64,000 nucleotides of DNA from Akkermansia muciniphila (GCA_004557455.1 SFDX01000006.1:14254-78253); one strand, 5' to 3'; positions 15,641 through 24,727 are shown, counted from the stretch's first letter. The notes: generated by a model not told the origin, from the sequence alone. Numbers and translations: made by a program.

Positions 15641-16762
15641 TCACTTTACCCGGGGGACGTTTTGCAGCAGAGGGCGGAGGTGGGGGCGGGCGTAGTCGGC
15701 AGCGGTTTTGCCGGAGGAATCGGGGCGGGTGGGGTCTGCGCCGTGGGAAAGGAGGAGCCGTACGATAGCCTCGCGGCCGCAGAAGGCGGCAATCATAAGG
15801 GGAGTGCGGCCATCGGCATCGGGGGAATCCGCGGGCACACCGGCGTTGAGTAGGCTCTGCACCTCGGTCAGTAGCCCGCCGCGACAGGCCGCGCGGAGCA
15901 TCGGCGATGCGGCGGGCTCGGGGGCACCGTGTGCGCGAAGGAGAGCCACCAAGGCAGCCGAGCCCGTTTCCGCAGCAACGAGGAGGGGCGTCCTTCCGCA
16001 GGCATCGTCCCGCGCCGGATCTGCGCCTGCGGTCAGCAAACAGCACACCGTCTCCTCATTGCCCGTCGCCGCGGCGTGCATCAGCGGAGTCACCCCCTCC
16101 GAGTCCGGCAGATTCGGATCGGCGCCGAGTTCTATCAGAGCGCGCACAGCCTCTGTATGCGCCTCACCGGCGGCCACGGCAAGAGCCGAGCTGCCTCCCG
16201 CCCCCTTCGCCCCAGGTTCCGCCCCGTACTTCACCAAGAGACGCAGCATCGGCTCCTCGCCACGACGGGCTGCCACAAGGAGCGCGCGATTGAGCAGGGC
16301 CGTATCCGTTTTCTTCTCACAGCTCAGCAACATCTCGGCCACCGCAGAACGCCCCCGGCGCACGGCGTACAGCAGCGCCGTATCCCCCTCGGAATCACGT
16401 GCCCCGCCCCCTACCCCGTTTGCCAACAACAGGCGCACCGTATCCGCATGCCCGTTCTCAGAGGCACGCATAAGGGGAGTTATACCGTAAACACCCCCGC
16501 CCTGCGGCCTCGCGCCGTGGCGCAGCAACCATGCCACCGCCGCCGTCCGACCTTCCTGCGCGGCGGCATCCAACGGCGTCAGACCGTCCTCCCACACGGC
16601 ATTGAGGTCCGCGCCGAGGTTCCGGCATCGCTCCAAGGCCGTCACATCTCCCCGAAGGGCAGCCTCATACAGCAAGCCGGCCACACTCTCCGTGCACGGC
16701 TCCGCTGCCTCGGCACAGCAAACCGGTGCCGCCAACAGCATAACGATTCCACGTCCGATCAT
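15641..16762 (-). CDS. exported ankyrin-repeat protein, 373 aa
   Basis: A signal peptide (MIGRGIVMLLAAPVCCAEAA) is followed by about ten ankyrin repeats, with repeated DGLTPLDAAAQEGR, GVTPLMHAAATGNEETV and GRTPLMIAAFCGREAIV units of 33-residue period. The frame extends 7 codons upstream, but a promoter with -10 TACACT lies 6 bases before the ATG at 16762, so that start is chosen. Ankyrin proteins mediate protein-protein contacts. Export suggests a periplasmic or extracellular partner, which cannot be identified here. Two other exported or membrane-anchored ankyrin proteins occur at 36.3 and 40.2 kb. Confidence 0.88.
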   Translation of the reverse strand: MIGRGIVMLLAAPVCCAEAAEPCTESVAGLLYEAALRGDVTALERCRNLGADLNAVWEDGLTPLDAAAQEGRTAAVAWLLRHGARPQGGGVYGITPLMRASENGHADTVRLLLANGVGGGARDSEGDTALLYAVRRGRSAVAEMLLSCEKKTDTALLNRALLVAARRGEEPMLRLLVKYGAEPGAKGAGGSSALAVAAGEAHTEAVRALIELGADPNLPDSEGVTPLMHAAATGNEETVCCLLTAGADPARDDACGRTPLLVAAETGSAALVALLRAHGAPEPAASPMLRAACRGGLLTEVQSLLNAGVPADSPDADGRTPLMIAAFCGREAIVRLLLSHGADPTRPDSSGKTAADYARPHLRPLLQNVPRVK

Positions 16763-16768
16763 GCCGAC

Positions 16769-16797
16769 AGTGTACCGCATCACCGCTCAAGAAGCAA
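16769..16797 (-). promoter_or_regulatory. promoter of ankyrin gene at 15.6 kb
   Basis: -35 TTGCTT (16792-16797), 17 bp, -10 TACACT (16769-16774). The start codon is 6 bases away, so the mRNA should be leaderless. Confidence 0.6.
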
Positions 16798-16847
16798 GGA
16801 AAAAGCCCGCAGTATATGCAGTAAGCCCAACCTCACGCATTTTGGGC

Positions 16848-16876
16848 TTGCCTTTCCTGCGGGTTTGGGGTAAGAT
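16848..16876 (+). promoter_or_regulatory. purH promoter
   Basis: -35 TTGCCT (16848-16853), 17 bp, -10 TAAGAT (16871-16876). Unlike most promoters in the window it leaves a leader of about 30 bases before the ATG at 16914. No Shine-Dalgarno sequence is evident in that leader. Confidence 0.55.
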
Positions 16877-16913
16877 GGCGTGCCGCAAACGCGGTCGCAC
16901 AAGACAATTCGTT

Positions 16914-18470
16914 ATGGAAAACAACAAGATTGAGCGTGCCCTGCTGTCCGTATCGGACAAAACGGGCCTTGAAGAGTTCGCCCGTGGGCTGGTAGCCGAG
17001 GGCGTGCAGCTTATTTCCACGGGCGGCACCTGCCGCTTCCTCAAGGAACTGGGTCTGCCGGTGACGGAGATATCGGACTACACAGGGGCGCCGGAGTTGT
17101 TTGACGGCCGAGTAAAAACCCTTCATCCCAAGGTGCACGGCGGCCTGCTGCAGCGCCGCGACTCGGAGGAGCACAAGCGCCAGGCAGCCGACAACGGCAT
17201 CCCCACCATCGACTTGGTGTGCGTGAACCTCTACCCCTTTGAGGAGACCGTGGCCAAGGAGGGCGTGACCCTGGCCGAGGCCATCGAGAAAATCGACATC
17301 GGCGGCCCGTCCATGCTGCGTTCTGCGGCCAAGAACTACGATGCCGTCACCGTTGTCTCCGACCCTGCGGACTACGCCACCGTGTTGGAGGAAATGCGCA
17401 ACCACGAAGGCAGCACCACGCTGAAGACGCGTGAGAAGCTGGCCGTCAAGGTCTTCGTACGCACCTCTGCCTACGACTCTGCCATCTCGAACTACCTCGG
17501 CCACCGTGCGGAGGAAAGCACCAAGAACAATTTCACCCTCTCCCTGCCCTTCTGCCAGACCCTGCGCTACGGCGACAACCCGCACCAGCCCAGCGTCCTC
17601 TACGGTAACTTCGAGAGCATTTTCACCCAGCTGCAGGGCAAGGAGCTCTCCTACACCAATGTGCTGGACTTGGATGCTGCTGCTTCCCTCATCATGAACT
17701 TCCGCCGCCCGACGGTGGGCATCCTCAAGCACACCAACCCCTGCGGTGTGGGCCAAGATAACGAGGACTTGGTGGAGGCTTGGAAGCGCGCCTACCAAAC
17801 GGACACGCAGGCGCCCTTCGGCGGTGTTATCGTCATGAATCGTACCATGACGGAGGCCCTCGCTCGCATCGTCGGGGCCATCTTCACGGATGTCATCATT
17901 GCCCCGGACTATGAGCCGGAGGCCCGTGCCATCCTCCAGAAGAAGAAGAACTGCCGTATCATGCGTATCAACATGGAGGCTTGGCGCAATTTCTGCAAGG
18001 AGCCGATGATCCGCACCGCTCCCGGCGGTCTGATGACCATGAAGCGCGACGACGAAGTCATGGGGCTCGATAACCTCATCTCCAAGGTCGTGACCAAGCG
18101 CATGCCTACCGCCGATGAGTTGGATGCCATGCAGTTCGCTTGGCGCGTCTGCAAGCAGGTGCACTCCAATGCCATCGTCTTTACGGACAAGAACGGCACC
18201 TTGGGCATCGGCGCCGGCCAGATGAGCCGCGTGGATTCCGCCAAGATTGCCGTGTGGAAGGCCAAGCAGGCCGGTCTCTCCCTAGAGGGCAGTGTCATCG
18301 CTTCCGATGGTCTCTTCCCCTTCGCGGACGGCCTGCAGACAGCTATCGACGCCGGTGCTACGGCCTGCATTCAGCCGGGTGGTTCCATCCGTGACCAAGA
18401 GGTGATCGAGGCAGCGGACGCCGCCGGTATTGCGATGGTGATGACGGGTGCTCGCCACTTCCTGCACTGA
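16914..18470 (+). CDS. purH: bifunctional AICAR transformylase/IMP cyclohydrolase
   Basis: PurH (518 aa) performs the last two steps of IMP synthesis. The N-terminal cyclohydrolase (MGS-like) domain shows ALLSVSDKTGLEEFARGL, STGGTCRFL and GRVKTLHPKVHGGLL. The C-terminal transformylase domain shows GDNPHQ, LKHTNPCGVG and DGLFPFADGL, with the usual end MVMTGARHF. The frame is open further upstream, but ATG 16914 gives the standard N-terminus and follows a promoter. A strong terminator follows the stop, so it is probably monocistronic. Confidence 0.97.
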   Translation: MENNKIERALLSVSDKTGLEEFARGLVAEGVQLISTGGTCRFLKELGLPVTEISDYTGAPELFDGRVKTLHPKVHGGLLQRRDSEEHKRQAADNGIPTIDLVCVNLYPFEETVAKEGVTLAEAIEKIDIGGPSMLRSAAKNYDAVTVVSDPADYATVLEEMRNHEGSTTLKTREKLAVKVFVRTSAYDSAISNYLGHRAEESTKNNFTLSLPFCQTLRYGDNPHQPSVLYGNFESIFTQLQGKELSYTNVLDLDAAASLIMNFRRPTVGILKHTNPCGVGQDNEDLVEAWKRAYQTDTQAPFGGVIVMNRTMTEALARIVGAIFTDVIIAPDYEPEARAILQKKKNCRIMRINMEAWRNFCKEPMIRTAPGGLMTMKRDDEVMGLDNLISKVVTKRMPTADELDAMQFAWRVCKQVHSNAIVFTDKNGTLGIGAGQMSRVDSAKIAVWKAKQAGLSLEGSVIASDGLFPFADGLQTAIDAGATACIQPGGSIRDQEVIEAADAAGIAMVMTGARHFLH

Positions 18471-18491
18471 TCCCCGCCCCTGATCTTTCTC

Positions 18492-18530
18492 GCACCCCGG
18501 GCGGTTCATCCGGTCGGGGTGCTTTGTTTT
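18492..18530 (+). terminator. terminator after purH
   Basis: An 8-bp stem gcaccccg (18492-18499) / cggggtgc (18515-18522) with a 15-base loop, followed by tttgtttt. Confidence 0.85.
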
Positions 18531-18555
18531 CCGAAATCATTACCTATACCATACT

Positions 18556-19296
18556 ATGTTACTGGGAGTTAATATCGACCACGTTGCCACTCTGCGGCAA
18601 GCCCGATACGCCGGCATGCCCGGGGCGCATAATGCCGAGCCCTCCGTAACGGCAGCCGCACGCGCTGCCCTGGAGGGCGGGGCAGATTCCATCACCCTCC
18701 ACGTTCGTGAGGACCGTCGCCACATGCAGGATGCGGATGCGCTGGCGGTGCGCCGGGAAATTCCCCTGCCGCTCAACTTGGAGATGGGGGCCACGCCAGC
18801 CATGCTGGAGTTTGCGCTGAACCTGCGGCCGGATTTCGTGTGCTTGGTGCCCGAGCGCCGGCAGGAGGTGACTACAGAGGGGGGGCTGGACGTAGCGGGC
18901 CGCGCAGAGGAGCTGCGCCCGCTGGTGGCTGCTCTGGCGGCCAACGGCAGCCGCGTGAGTATGTTCATCGACCCCGATTCGGAGCAGGTTCGGGCTTCCG
19001 CCGCCATCGGTGCCCCTATGATAGAGCTGCACACCGGCCGCTTTGCCAACAACCTCGGCGAGGCCCGCACCGTGGAGGTACAGCGTTTGGCTGCGGCCGC
19101 CCGTTTGGCCCACAGCTTGGGCTTGGAGGTGCACGCCGGTCATGGTATTCAGCCCGCTAACCTGCAGGATCTCGCGGCCGTCCCCTACCTCACAGAGCTC
19201 AATATCGGCCACACCCTCATTGCTCGAGCCGTTTTCGTGGGCCTCACACGCGCCGTTCAGGAGATGAAGGAGGCCATCTCTCGCCTCTCTTGGTAA
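18556..19296 (+). CDS. pdxJ: pyridoxine 5'-phosphate synthase
   Basis: PdxJ condenses 1-deoxyxylulose-5-phosphate with aminoacetone-3-phosphate in the DXP-dependent vitamin B6 pathway. The 246-aa protein has the family N-terminus (LGVNIDHVATLRQAR), SITLHVREDRRHM, the NLEMG motif, and EVHAGHGI and LNIGHTLIARAVF in the phosphate-binding part. Length is typical. It lies between two strong terminators, so it is a single-gene unit. A weak promoter may lie just before the ATG (TTGTTT near 18524, TACCAT near 18549), unusually close to the start. Confidence 0.97.
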   Translation: MLLGVNIDHVATLRQARYAGMPGAHNAEPSVTAAARAALEGGADSITLHVREDRRHMQDADALAVRREIPLPLNLEMGATPAMLEFALNLRPDFVCLVPERRQEVTTEGGLDVAGRAEELRPLVAALAANGSRVSMFIDPDSEQVRASAAIGAPMIELHTGRFANNLGEARTVEVQRLAAAARLAHSLGLEVHAGHGIQPANLQDLAAVPYLTELNIGHTLIARAVFVGLTRAVQEMKEAISRLSW

Positions 19297-19316
19297 CTGA
19301 CAGCCCACCACGCAGT

Positions 19317-19358
19317 GCCCCGACTCGCCGGTTCGGCGATGCTCGGGGCCTTTTTTTT
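19317..19358 (+). terminator. terminator after pdxJ
   Basis: Stem gccccga (19317-19323) / tcggggc (19343-19349) enclosing an internal ctcgccg-ttcggcgat hairpin, followed by a run of eight T. Confidence 0.9.
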
Positions 19359-19390
19359 CGCAAAATACCGCTCTGTGTCGCGCTTTTCTC

Positions 19391-19420
19391 TTGCTTCCCC
19401 CTCTACAAACATGATAAGAT
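19391..19420 (+). promoter_or_regulatory. promoter of the HU-like gene
   Basis: -35 TTGCTT (19391-19396), 18 bp, -10 TAAGAT (19415-19420), 8 bases before the ATG at 19429. Confidence 0.6.
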
Positions 19421-19428
19421 AAAGGCCT

Positions 19429-19704
19429 ATGAACAAAACTCAACTCGTTAGCCTCGTTCAGGCAAAACTGGGCGACGATGCCACAAAAAAAACCGCCGAG
19501 GCTGCCTTGGAGGCTGTCTTGGCCGCCATCAGCGATGCCGTCCTCACCGATAAAGTGCAACTCGTCGGGTTCGGTACGTTCGAGATGAAGACTCATCCTG
19601 CCCGTCAGGGTCGCAATCCCCGCACGGGTGAGCCCATCCAAATCCCGGAATCCCGCAGCCTCGCTTTCAAGCCCTCGGCCAACCGTCGCTCCATCGTCGA
19701 GTAA
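19429..19704 (+). CDS. HU-family DNA-binding protein
   Basis: A 91-aa nucleoid protein of the HU/IHF family. It starts MNKTQLVSLVQAKLG and has the core GFGTFEMKTHPARQGRNPRTGE, with the Pro-containing DNA-binding arm GEPIQIPESRSLAFKPS. It bends or wraps DNA as a dimer. The gene is monocistronic, with a near-leaderless promoter and its own terminator. Confidence 0.96.
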   Translation: MNKTQLVSLVQAKLGDDATKKTAEAALEAVLAAISDAVLTDKVQLVGFGTFEMKTHPARQGRNPRTGEPIQIPESRSLAFKPSANRRSIVE

Positions 19705-19727
19705 ATTTGCCGTCCGGCTCATTCACC

Positions 19728-19765
19728 GCCCTCGCCCGTCCTCCCCGGGCAGAGGGCTGTTTTTA
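19728..19765 (+). terminator. terminator after HU-like gene
   Basis: An interrupted GC-rich stem (gccctcgcccg paired with cgggcagagggc) followed by tgttttta. Confidence 0.8.
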
Positions 19766-19809
19766 TGCCGGAAATGCTCCAAAAAATGCGCCCCGCCCGC
19801 ACTTTGGCA

Positions 19810-19838
19810 TTTACATCTCGCCCCGAATATGCTAATAC
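19810..19838 (+). promoter_or_regulatory. galK operon promoter
   Basis: -35 TTTACA (19810-19815), 17 bp, -10 TAATAC (19833-19838), 9 bases before the galK ATG. Confidence 0.55.
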
Positions 19839-19847
19839 TATCTTGCT

Positions 19848-21026
19848 ATGGATTTAGAGCAAAGAGAAATAAGCGCAGAAACCATCACTCCGTACTTTGA
19901 AAAGTACTTCGGGCACAAGCCCACTGTCATTTCCGCCTCCCCCGGCCGAGTCAATCTTATCGGCGAGCATACGGACTACAACAACGGGTTCGTTCTGCCG
20001 ATGGCTCTCAACAACATCAACGTCATTGCCGTCGCTCCTTCCCCCACCGGTAAGCACCGTTGGATCGGTGCCTTGGAGGACGAGATGATCGAAATCGACC
20101 CTGCCGATGCCGACAAGCCCGGCGAGCCTTTCTGGAGCAACTATGTGCGCGGCATCATCTGCATGCTCGCCCGCCGCGGTATCAAGGTTCCCGCCGTGGA
20201 TATGCTCATCGATTCCAACGTCCCGCGCGGTGGCGGTCTCTCTTCCAGCGCCGCATTCGAGGTCTCTGCCTGCACGGCCTTGGCTGCTCTCTGCGGTGCA
20301 GAGGTCTCTCCCACGGACCGGGCTCTCATCGGCCAGGCTACGGAGCATGAGTTCGTGAATGTGCCCTGCGGTATCATGGACCAGTTCATTTCCGCCAACG
20401 GTAAGAAGGACCACGCTCTGATGCTGGACTGTAAGGATCTCTCCTACCGCCTCATCCCCATGACGGACCCGAGCGTGAGCGTGCTTGTCATCGATTCTGC
20501 CGTCAAGCACTCTCTGGCAGACGGTGGCTATGCGGCCCGCCGTAAGAACTGCGAGGACGCCTGCGCCATTCTCGGCGTTCCCTCCCTGCGTGAGGCGTCT
20601 CTGGACATGCTGGAGGCCAAGAAGGCCGAGCTGGGCGACCTCTGCTATCGCCGCGCCCGCCACGTCATCGGCGAGAATGCCCGCGTCGCCAACTTCGCTG
20701 CCGCTCTGCAGGCGGGGGATTGGAGCGCTGCCGGTATCGCCATGCGCAGCTCCCACGCTTCCCTGCGGGATGACTTCGAGGTCTCCTGCGCTGAGGTGGA
20801 TACCCTCGTCAGCCTAGCGGATACCATTCCCTCCGCTTCCTCCGTCTACGGTGCCCGCATGACGGGCGGCGGCTTCGGTGGCTGCATTGTTGCGCTCGTC
20901 AAGAGCTCCGATGTGGAACAGGTAGCCAAGGAAATGTTGGAGGGCTACCGCGATGCCTTGGGCATCGAGACGACCTACTTGGTCACCCGCCCCGGCGACG
21001 GTGCGCGCGTTCTCTATCAAGCCTGA
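19848..21026 (+). CDS. galK: galactokinase
   Basis: GalK phosphorylates galactose at C1 in the Leloir pathway. The 392-aa GHMP kinase has the galactokinase signature GRVNLIGEHTDYN at residues 33-45, the ATP-binding motif PRGGGLSSSAA at about 126-136, GIMDQF, and the third motif ARMTGGGFGGC near the C-terminus. A sodium/sugar symporter gene follows 15 bases later in the same direction, so the two form a galactose uptake and activation operon. No galT, galE or mutarotase gene is in the window. Confidence 0.96.
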   Translation: MDLEQREISAETITPYFEKYFGHKPTVISASPGRVNLIGEHTDYNNGFVLPMALNNINVIAVAPSPTGKHRWIGALEDEMIEIDPADADKPGEPFWSNYVRGIICMLARRGIKVPAVDMLIDSNVPRGGGLSSSAAFEVSACTALAALCGAEVSPTDRALIGQATEHEFVNVPCGIMDQFISANGKKDHALMLDCKDLSYRLIPMTDPSVSVLVIDSAVKHSLADGGYAARRKNCEDACAILGVPSLREASLDMLEAKKAELGDLCYRRARHVIGENARVANFAAALQAGDWSAAGIAMRSSHASLRDDFEVSCAEVDTLVSLADTIPSASSVYGARMTGGGFGGCIVALVKSSDVEQVAKEMLEGYRDALGIETTYLVTRPGDGARVLYQA

Positions 21027-21041
21027 TCTATCACCCCTCTC

Positions 21042-23300
21042 ATGAAAACACTACTGACATTATTAAGCACAGCAATGCTGCTCACCACGGCTGCGGCCGG
21101 GCAGGATGCAGCAGGGGCTGCCTCGCAGGATGCCCTCCCGCTTTGGGAGATGATCGTCTTCTGCGTGGTGGTCATCGGCGTCATCGGCCTGGGCATCTGG
21201 AAGTCCGGCGCTGCTGACAAGAAAAAGGAAAGCAGCGGAGACGGTGCGGCGGACTACTTCTTGGCCGGCCGCGGGCTCAGCTGGTGGCTGGTGGGCTTCT
21301 CCCTGCTGGCGGCGAACATTTCCACGGAGCAGTTCGTGGGCATGAGCGGCCAGGCAGCGGACTGGCTGGGCCTCGCCATTGCGGGTTATGAATGGCTGGC
21401 GGCCATCGTGCTCGTCATTGTGGCTTTCACCTTCCTGCCCATGCTCCTCAAGCGCGGTGTGTACACCATTCCGCAGTTCTTGGAGGAGCGTTTCAACGGC
21501 ATCTCGCGTGTCACGATGGCTATTGTCAACCTGCTCATCCTGGTGGGTGTTCCCACCGCTGCGGTGATCTATGCGGGTTCCACCGTCGTTTCCGTCTACT
21601 TTGACCTCAGCCTCACCACGGGCTGCATCATCATGGCCGTCTGCGCTACGGTCTACGTGTTTGTCGGCGGTCTCAAGGCCTGCGCTTGGACGGATCTTAT
21701 CTGGGGCGCGGCGCTCATCGTGGGCGGCGGTGTGGTGGCTTACTACGCCATTGCGGCCCTGGGTGGTATGGATCCCCTGCCCCAGGCCGTCATTGACACC
21801 GCTACCAGCACGGCTAACACTGCCGGCGATGCCCTCGCTTCCACCGGCAACGCCTTCACGGATGGTCTCAACCGCCTCTGGAACCTCAATGCCGGTCCCG
21901 TGGAGGACAGCATCAACGGCATCGGCGGTAAGCTGCACATGATGCGCGAGCAGAACGACCCGGTCATGCCGTGGACGGTTTACCTGCTCGGTCTCTGGAT
22001 CCCCAACTTCTTCTACTGGGGCCTCAATCAGTACATCATGCAGCGCACCCTCGCTTCCAAGAGCTTGGAGGAGGGTCAGCTCGGTATCGTGTTCGCGGCT
22101 TTCCTCAAACTGCTCATTCCCTTCGTGGTGATCATCCCCGGCATCTTGGCCTATAACCTCTACCACAAGGACCTGGCCAAGCATGCGGACACCACCGCCG
22201 CTACCATCGTGAAGAGTGTCTCTCAGGACGGTAAGAAGGTCATTTACCAAGTGGATAAGACCCGCCTGATCCGCGAGGACAGTGCCAACACCGACAAGGT
22301 TTACGTTGAGCGCAACGGTCTCTGGGAGTTCTGCCCGGAGGGGACCGCTCCCGAGGGTGCCAAGACCGTCAAGGTGCTCAGCGGTGTGAACATGATCCTC
22401 TCCAATGCCGAGACCGTGGGGGCCACCGATGCCCAAAAGGCCGAGCTGCAGGCTGCCATCGCTGCGTTGCATGCCACGGACAAGGTCACCACGCCGGACG
22501 GTGAGGCTGCTCCCGTGGCCCGCAAAGCCCGCGCCGAGGCGGCCCAGACCATCCTCAAGCTGAATGACGCGATTGTTGCCCCGGCCATCAAGGCTGCGCC
22601 CACCGAGTACGCCACCGCCACCGCCGTGGCAGGCTACCAGAACGACAAGGCTTTCGCGACCCTGCTGCGCAACCTTCTGCCCGGCACCGGTTGGGCTTGG
22701 TTCGTGCTGGCGGCTCTCTTCGGCGCCGTGGTCAGCTCGCTGGCTTCCATGCTCAACTCCGCCTCCACCCTCTTCACCATGGATATCTATGGTAAGGCCA
22801 TGGAGGTGAAGGGCACACCGGCCTCCGGCACACAGCTCGTGGTGATCGGTAAGGGCGCCGTGCTCGTCTGCGCGCTCATCGCCACCGTGCTCGCTCCTTT
22901 CTTGGATAACCCGGCTTTCGGCGGTATCTTCACCTTCATTCAGGAGTTCCAGGGCTTCCTCAGCCCCGGCGTGCTCGCGGTCTTCCTCTTCGGCTTCTTC
23001 GTGCCGTACTGCCCGCGCATCTTCGGTTGGCTGGGTATCGTCCTCGGTGCCGCCGCCTTCGCCATCTGCAAGTGGGCCCCCGTGGTCTCCGAGCAGTCCT
23101 TCCTCAACCGCATGGCCTACTCCTTCCTCTTCGTCTGCCTCATCGGCCTCATCCTCACGCTGGTGAACAAGGCCCAGGGCGGCGAGAAGGTCGTTCTGGA
23201 AGACAAGGGCATCCTCGTGATGAAGACCTCCAACCGTGCCAAGGTCTTCGGCGCCGTCGTCGTCGCCCTCACGGTTGCCCTCTACATCATCTTCTGGTAA
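21042..23300 (+). CDS. sodium/sugar symporter (SSS/SGLT family) with large insertion
   Basis: A 752-aa SSS-family transporter that probably imports galactose or glucose with Na+. An N-terminal signal-like segment (MKTLLTLLSTAMLLTTAAAG) precedes the family core: DYFLAGRGLSWWLVGFSLLA, ANISTEQFVGMSGQA and YTIPQFLEERF. The region after GILAYNLYH (about residues 375-532) is an extra hydrophilic stretch rich in Ala, Thr, Lys and Asp before the core resumes with LLRNLLPGTGWAWFVLAALFGAVVSSL. This insertion makes it about 170 residues longer than usual. Co-transcription with galK supports galactose as substrate. A strong terminator follows. Confidence 0.92.
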   Translation: MKTLLTLLSTAMLLTTAAAGQDAAGAASQDALPLWEMIVFCVVVIGVIGLGIWKSGAADKKKESSGDGAADYFLAGRGLSWWLVGFSLLAANISTEQFVGMSGQAADWLGLAIAGYEWLAAIVLVIVAFTFLPMLLKRGVYTIPQFLEERFNGISRVTMAIVNLLILVGVPTAAVIYAGSTVVSVYFDLSLTTGCIIMAVCATVYVFVGGLKACAWTDLIWGAALIVGGGVVAYYAIAALGGMDPLPQAVIDTATSTANTAGDALASTGNAFTDGLNRLWNLNAGPVEDSINGIGGKLHMMREQNDPVMPWTVYLLGLWIPNFFYWGLNQYIMQRTLASKSLEEGQLGIVFAAFLKLLIPFVVIIPGILAYNLYHKDLAKHADTTAATIVKSVSQDGKKVIYQVDKTRLIREDSANTDKVYVERNGLWEFCPEGTAPEGAKTVKVLSGVNMILSNAETVGATDAQKAELQAAIAALHATDKVTTPDGEAAPVARKARAEAAQTILKLNDAIVAPAIKAAPTEYATATAVAGYQNDKAFATLLRNLLPGTGWAWFVLAALFGAVVSSLASMLNSASTLFTMDIYGKAMEVKGTPASGTQLVVIGKGAVLVCALIATVLAPFLDNPAFGGIFTFIQEFQGFLSPGVLAVFLFGFFVPYCPRIFGWLGIVLGAAAFAICKWAPVVSEQSFLNRMAYSFLFVCLIGLILTLVNKAQGGEKVVLEDKGILVMKTSNRAKVFGAVVVALTVALYIIFW

Positions 23301-23322
23301 GCACCCCGCCTACCACATTTCA

Positions 23323-23357
23323 CCCCGCCGCCCCTCCCCCGGGACGGCGGGGTTTTT
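23323..23357 (+). terminator. terminator after galK operon
   Basis: An 8-bp stem ccccgccg (23323-23330) / cggcgggg (23345-23352) followed by ttttta. Confidence 0.9.
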
Positions 23358-23383
23358 ATGCCCCTACCCCTCCAGCATGCAGT

Positions 23384-23563
23384 GGGTTTGCCTACTGCAT
23401 TGCAAATGCACACCCCGTGGTAAACGTTGATACTCAATGAGTTACACGGATTATAGGCCATTTTACGACGGCGTAACAGAAGTAACACCATCCCGCAAAA
23501 GTGCCGTAAAATCAAGGCTTATCTGACTTTGGGCTTGCTTCAGCATTTGCAATGCTGTAGTAT
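23384..23563 (+). promoter_or_regulatory. regulatory module copy X, upstream of acyltransferase
   Basis: A nested inverted repeat opens the module: GGTTTGC (23385-23391) and GGTAAAC (23419-23425) flank the palindrome TGCATT-GCA-AATGCA (23396-23410). The box GTTGATACTCAATGAGTTACA follows at 23426, then about 95 bases of AT-rich sequence. The promoter is -35 TTGCTT (23535-23540), a 17-bp spacer that is a perfect palindrome CAGCATT-TGC-AATGCTG (23541-23557), and -10 TAGTAT (23558-23563). The two palindrome centres are 146 bp apart, exactly as in copy Y. The GTG start of the acyltransferase is 6 bases after the -10. Confidence 0.65.
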
Positions 23564-23569
23564 TGCTGC

Positions 23570-24637
23570 GTGATACTTCGTAGTGACATCTACAGCCACC
23601 GTGGAACGGCCATCATCAAGGGAGTAGCCATATTGTGCATGTTGTACCACCATTTATTCGGTCTATTCTCCATTGAGCCCGGCGTAGCGCAAGCAGCAAT
23701 GAGCGATGCTTGCTTTGCACAGTGGGCGATATATGCAACAAAAGGTAAGGTCTGTATTTCTTTGTTCGCCTTCGTGACCGGATTTGGGTACTGCATCATC
23801 TCTCAAAGAGAGACGCAGGGTGTAGGCTCTGCCGCAATAGGCCGATTACGCCGTTTCTACCCATTCTATGTTGCCTTTGTGCTGTCTATCGCGGCGCTGT
23901 CGTTTATAGCGCCATGTCCGATGACAGATACCCCCATTATACCGGAACGTATCCCGAACTATCTGCTGACACTCGTAGGTGTAGAATGCGCTCTGGCAGA
24001 CTTTTGGTATATTGCCGTTGTTCTCATCGGGGCCTTAGTTTTCTACCCCATTCTGCTGGCCGCTAAACGCAGAGGGTCACTGTTCTATACGCTGGTCTTT
24101 ATCGGCTTGTGTATCGTGTCTCTCCCCAATTTCACACTGAACTGTATCTATCATCTTTCTGCCCATCTGGGGTATAATCCTTATGACACGACCTGTGCTT
24201 CAGTCGGTATTCCGCTGGTAAAAGCCATGGCATGGATGCGCTACATGCTCATCGGATGGGCTCTTGCAGCCCTGTCACAAGAACCACGTAAAACGGCAAT
24301 CTGTTTGATACTATCGGCAACGGGACTTCTTGCAGTCAGCATGATGTATTCTTCCGAAAATGATTTGATATTCCTATGTTTACTTGCCGCGGCCTATGCC
24401 CTGCAGTATATGCCGGAGAGTTGGATGCGGCCGATGGTGTTACTCGGCAATTATTCTGCCTGCATGTGGCTGAATCACCGATTGATTTTCGGCTACTGGT
24501 TTGCGGATTGGTTCTACAGCCTACCAACGCCCCTCAATTTTTTCCTACTGGTGGCTCTTTCTTTTGTTGCTTCCATCATCATCACCAAGGTATGGGAAGC
24601 AGCCATTGCTCGGCTGTATCGTACAAAGGCGACGTGA
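23570..24637 (+). CDS. acyltransferase 3 family membrane protein
   Basis: A 355-aa polytopic membrane protein of the OafA/YrhL (acyltransferase 3) type, which O-acetylates or otherwise acylates surface polysaccharides. The family catalytic region is visible near the N-terminus as KGVAILCMLYHHLFGLF (His in the membrane-embedded active site), followed by about ten hydrophobic segments. The start is GTG 23570, placed 6 bases after the -10, so the transcript should be leaderless. GC content is lower than in the neighbours, suggesting transfer. Its promoter module is shared with the gtr island, another surface-modification locus. Confidence 0.85.
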   Translation: MILRSDIYSHRGTAIIKGVAILCMLYHHLFGLFSIEPGVAQAAMSDACFAQWAIYATKGKVCISLFAFVTGFGYCIISQRETQGVGSAAIGRLRRFYPFYVAFVLSIAALSFIAPCPMTDTPIIPERIPNYLLTLVGVECALADFWYIAVVLIGALVFYPILLAAKRRGSLFYTLVFIGLCIVSLPNFTLNCIYHLSAHLGYNPYDTTCASVGIPLVKAMAWMRYMLIGWALAALSQEPRKTAICLILSATGLLAVSMMYSSENDLIFLCLLAAAYALQYMPESWMRPMVLLGNYSACMWLNHRLIFGYWFADWFYSLPTPLNFFLLVALSFVASIIITKVWEAAIARLYRTKAT

Positions 24638-24687
24638 TTCGAAACGGCGTCTCGGTGGTGAATAAGGGGGCTATCATGCAATTTGGC

Positions 24688-24716
24688 TGGACAAAAGGGT
24701 GCGGGGGTGCTACAAT
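24688..24716 (+). promoter_or_regulatory. fabH promoter
   Basis: -35 TGGACA (24688-24693), 17 bp, -10 TACAAT (24711-24716), 11 bases before the ATG at 24728. Confidence 0.6.
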
Positions 24717-24727
24717 GCGGGTGGATT

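Noticed and set aside
16833..18164. A 443-codon open frame antisense to purH
   Set aside because: It mirrors a GC-rich conserved gene; low-complexity His/Arg/Val composition and no recognisable family. The same holds for long antisense frames over galK, the symporter, fabH and speA.
23384..23433. Interpretation of the nested inverted repeats as integron attC sites or a CRISPR repeat
   Set aside because: No regular spacing of repeats, no integrase and no attC R/L core pairs; the position relative to promoters fits regulation better.
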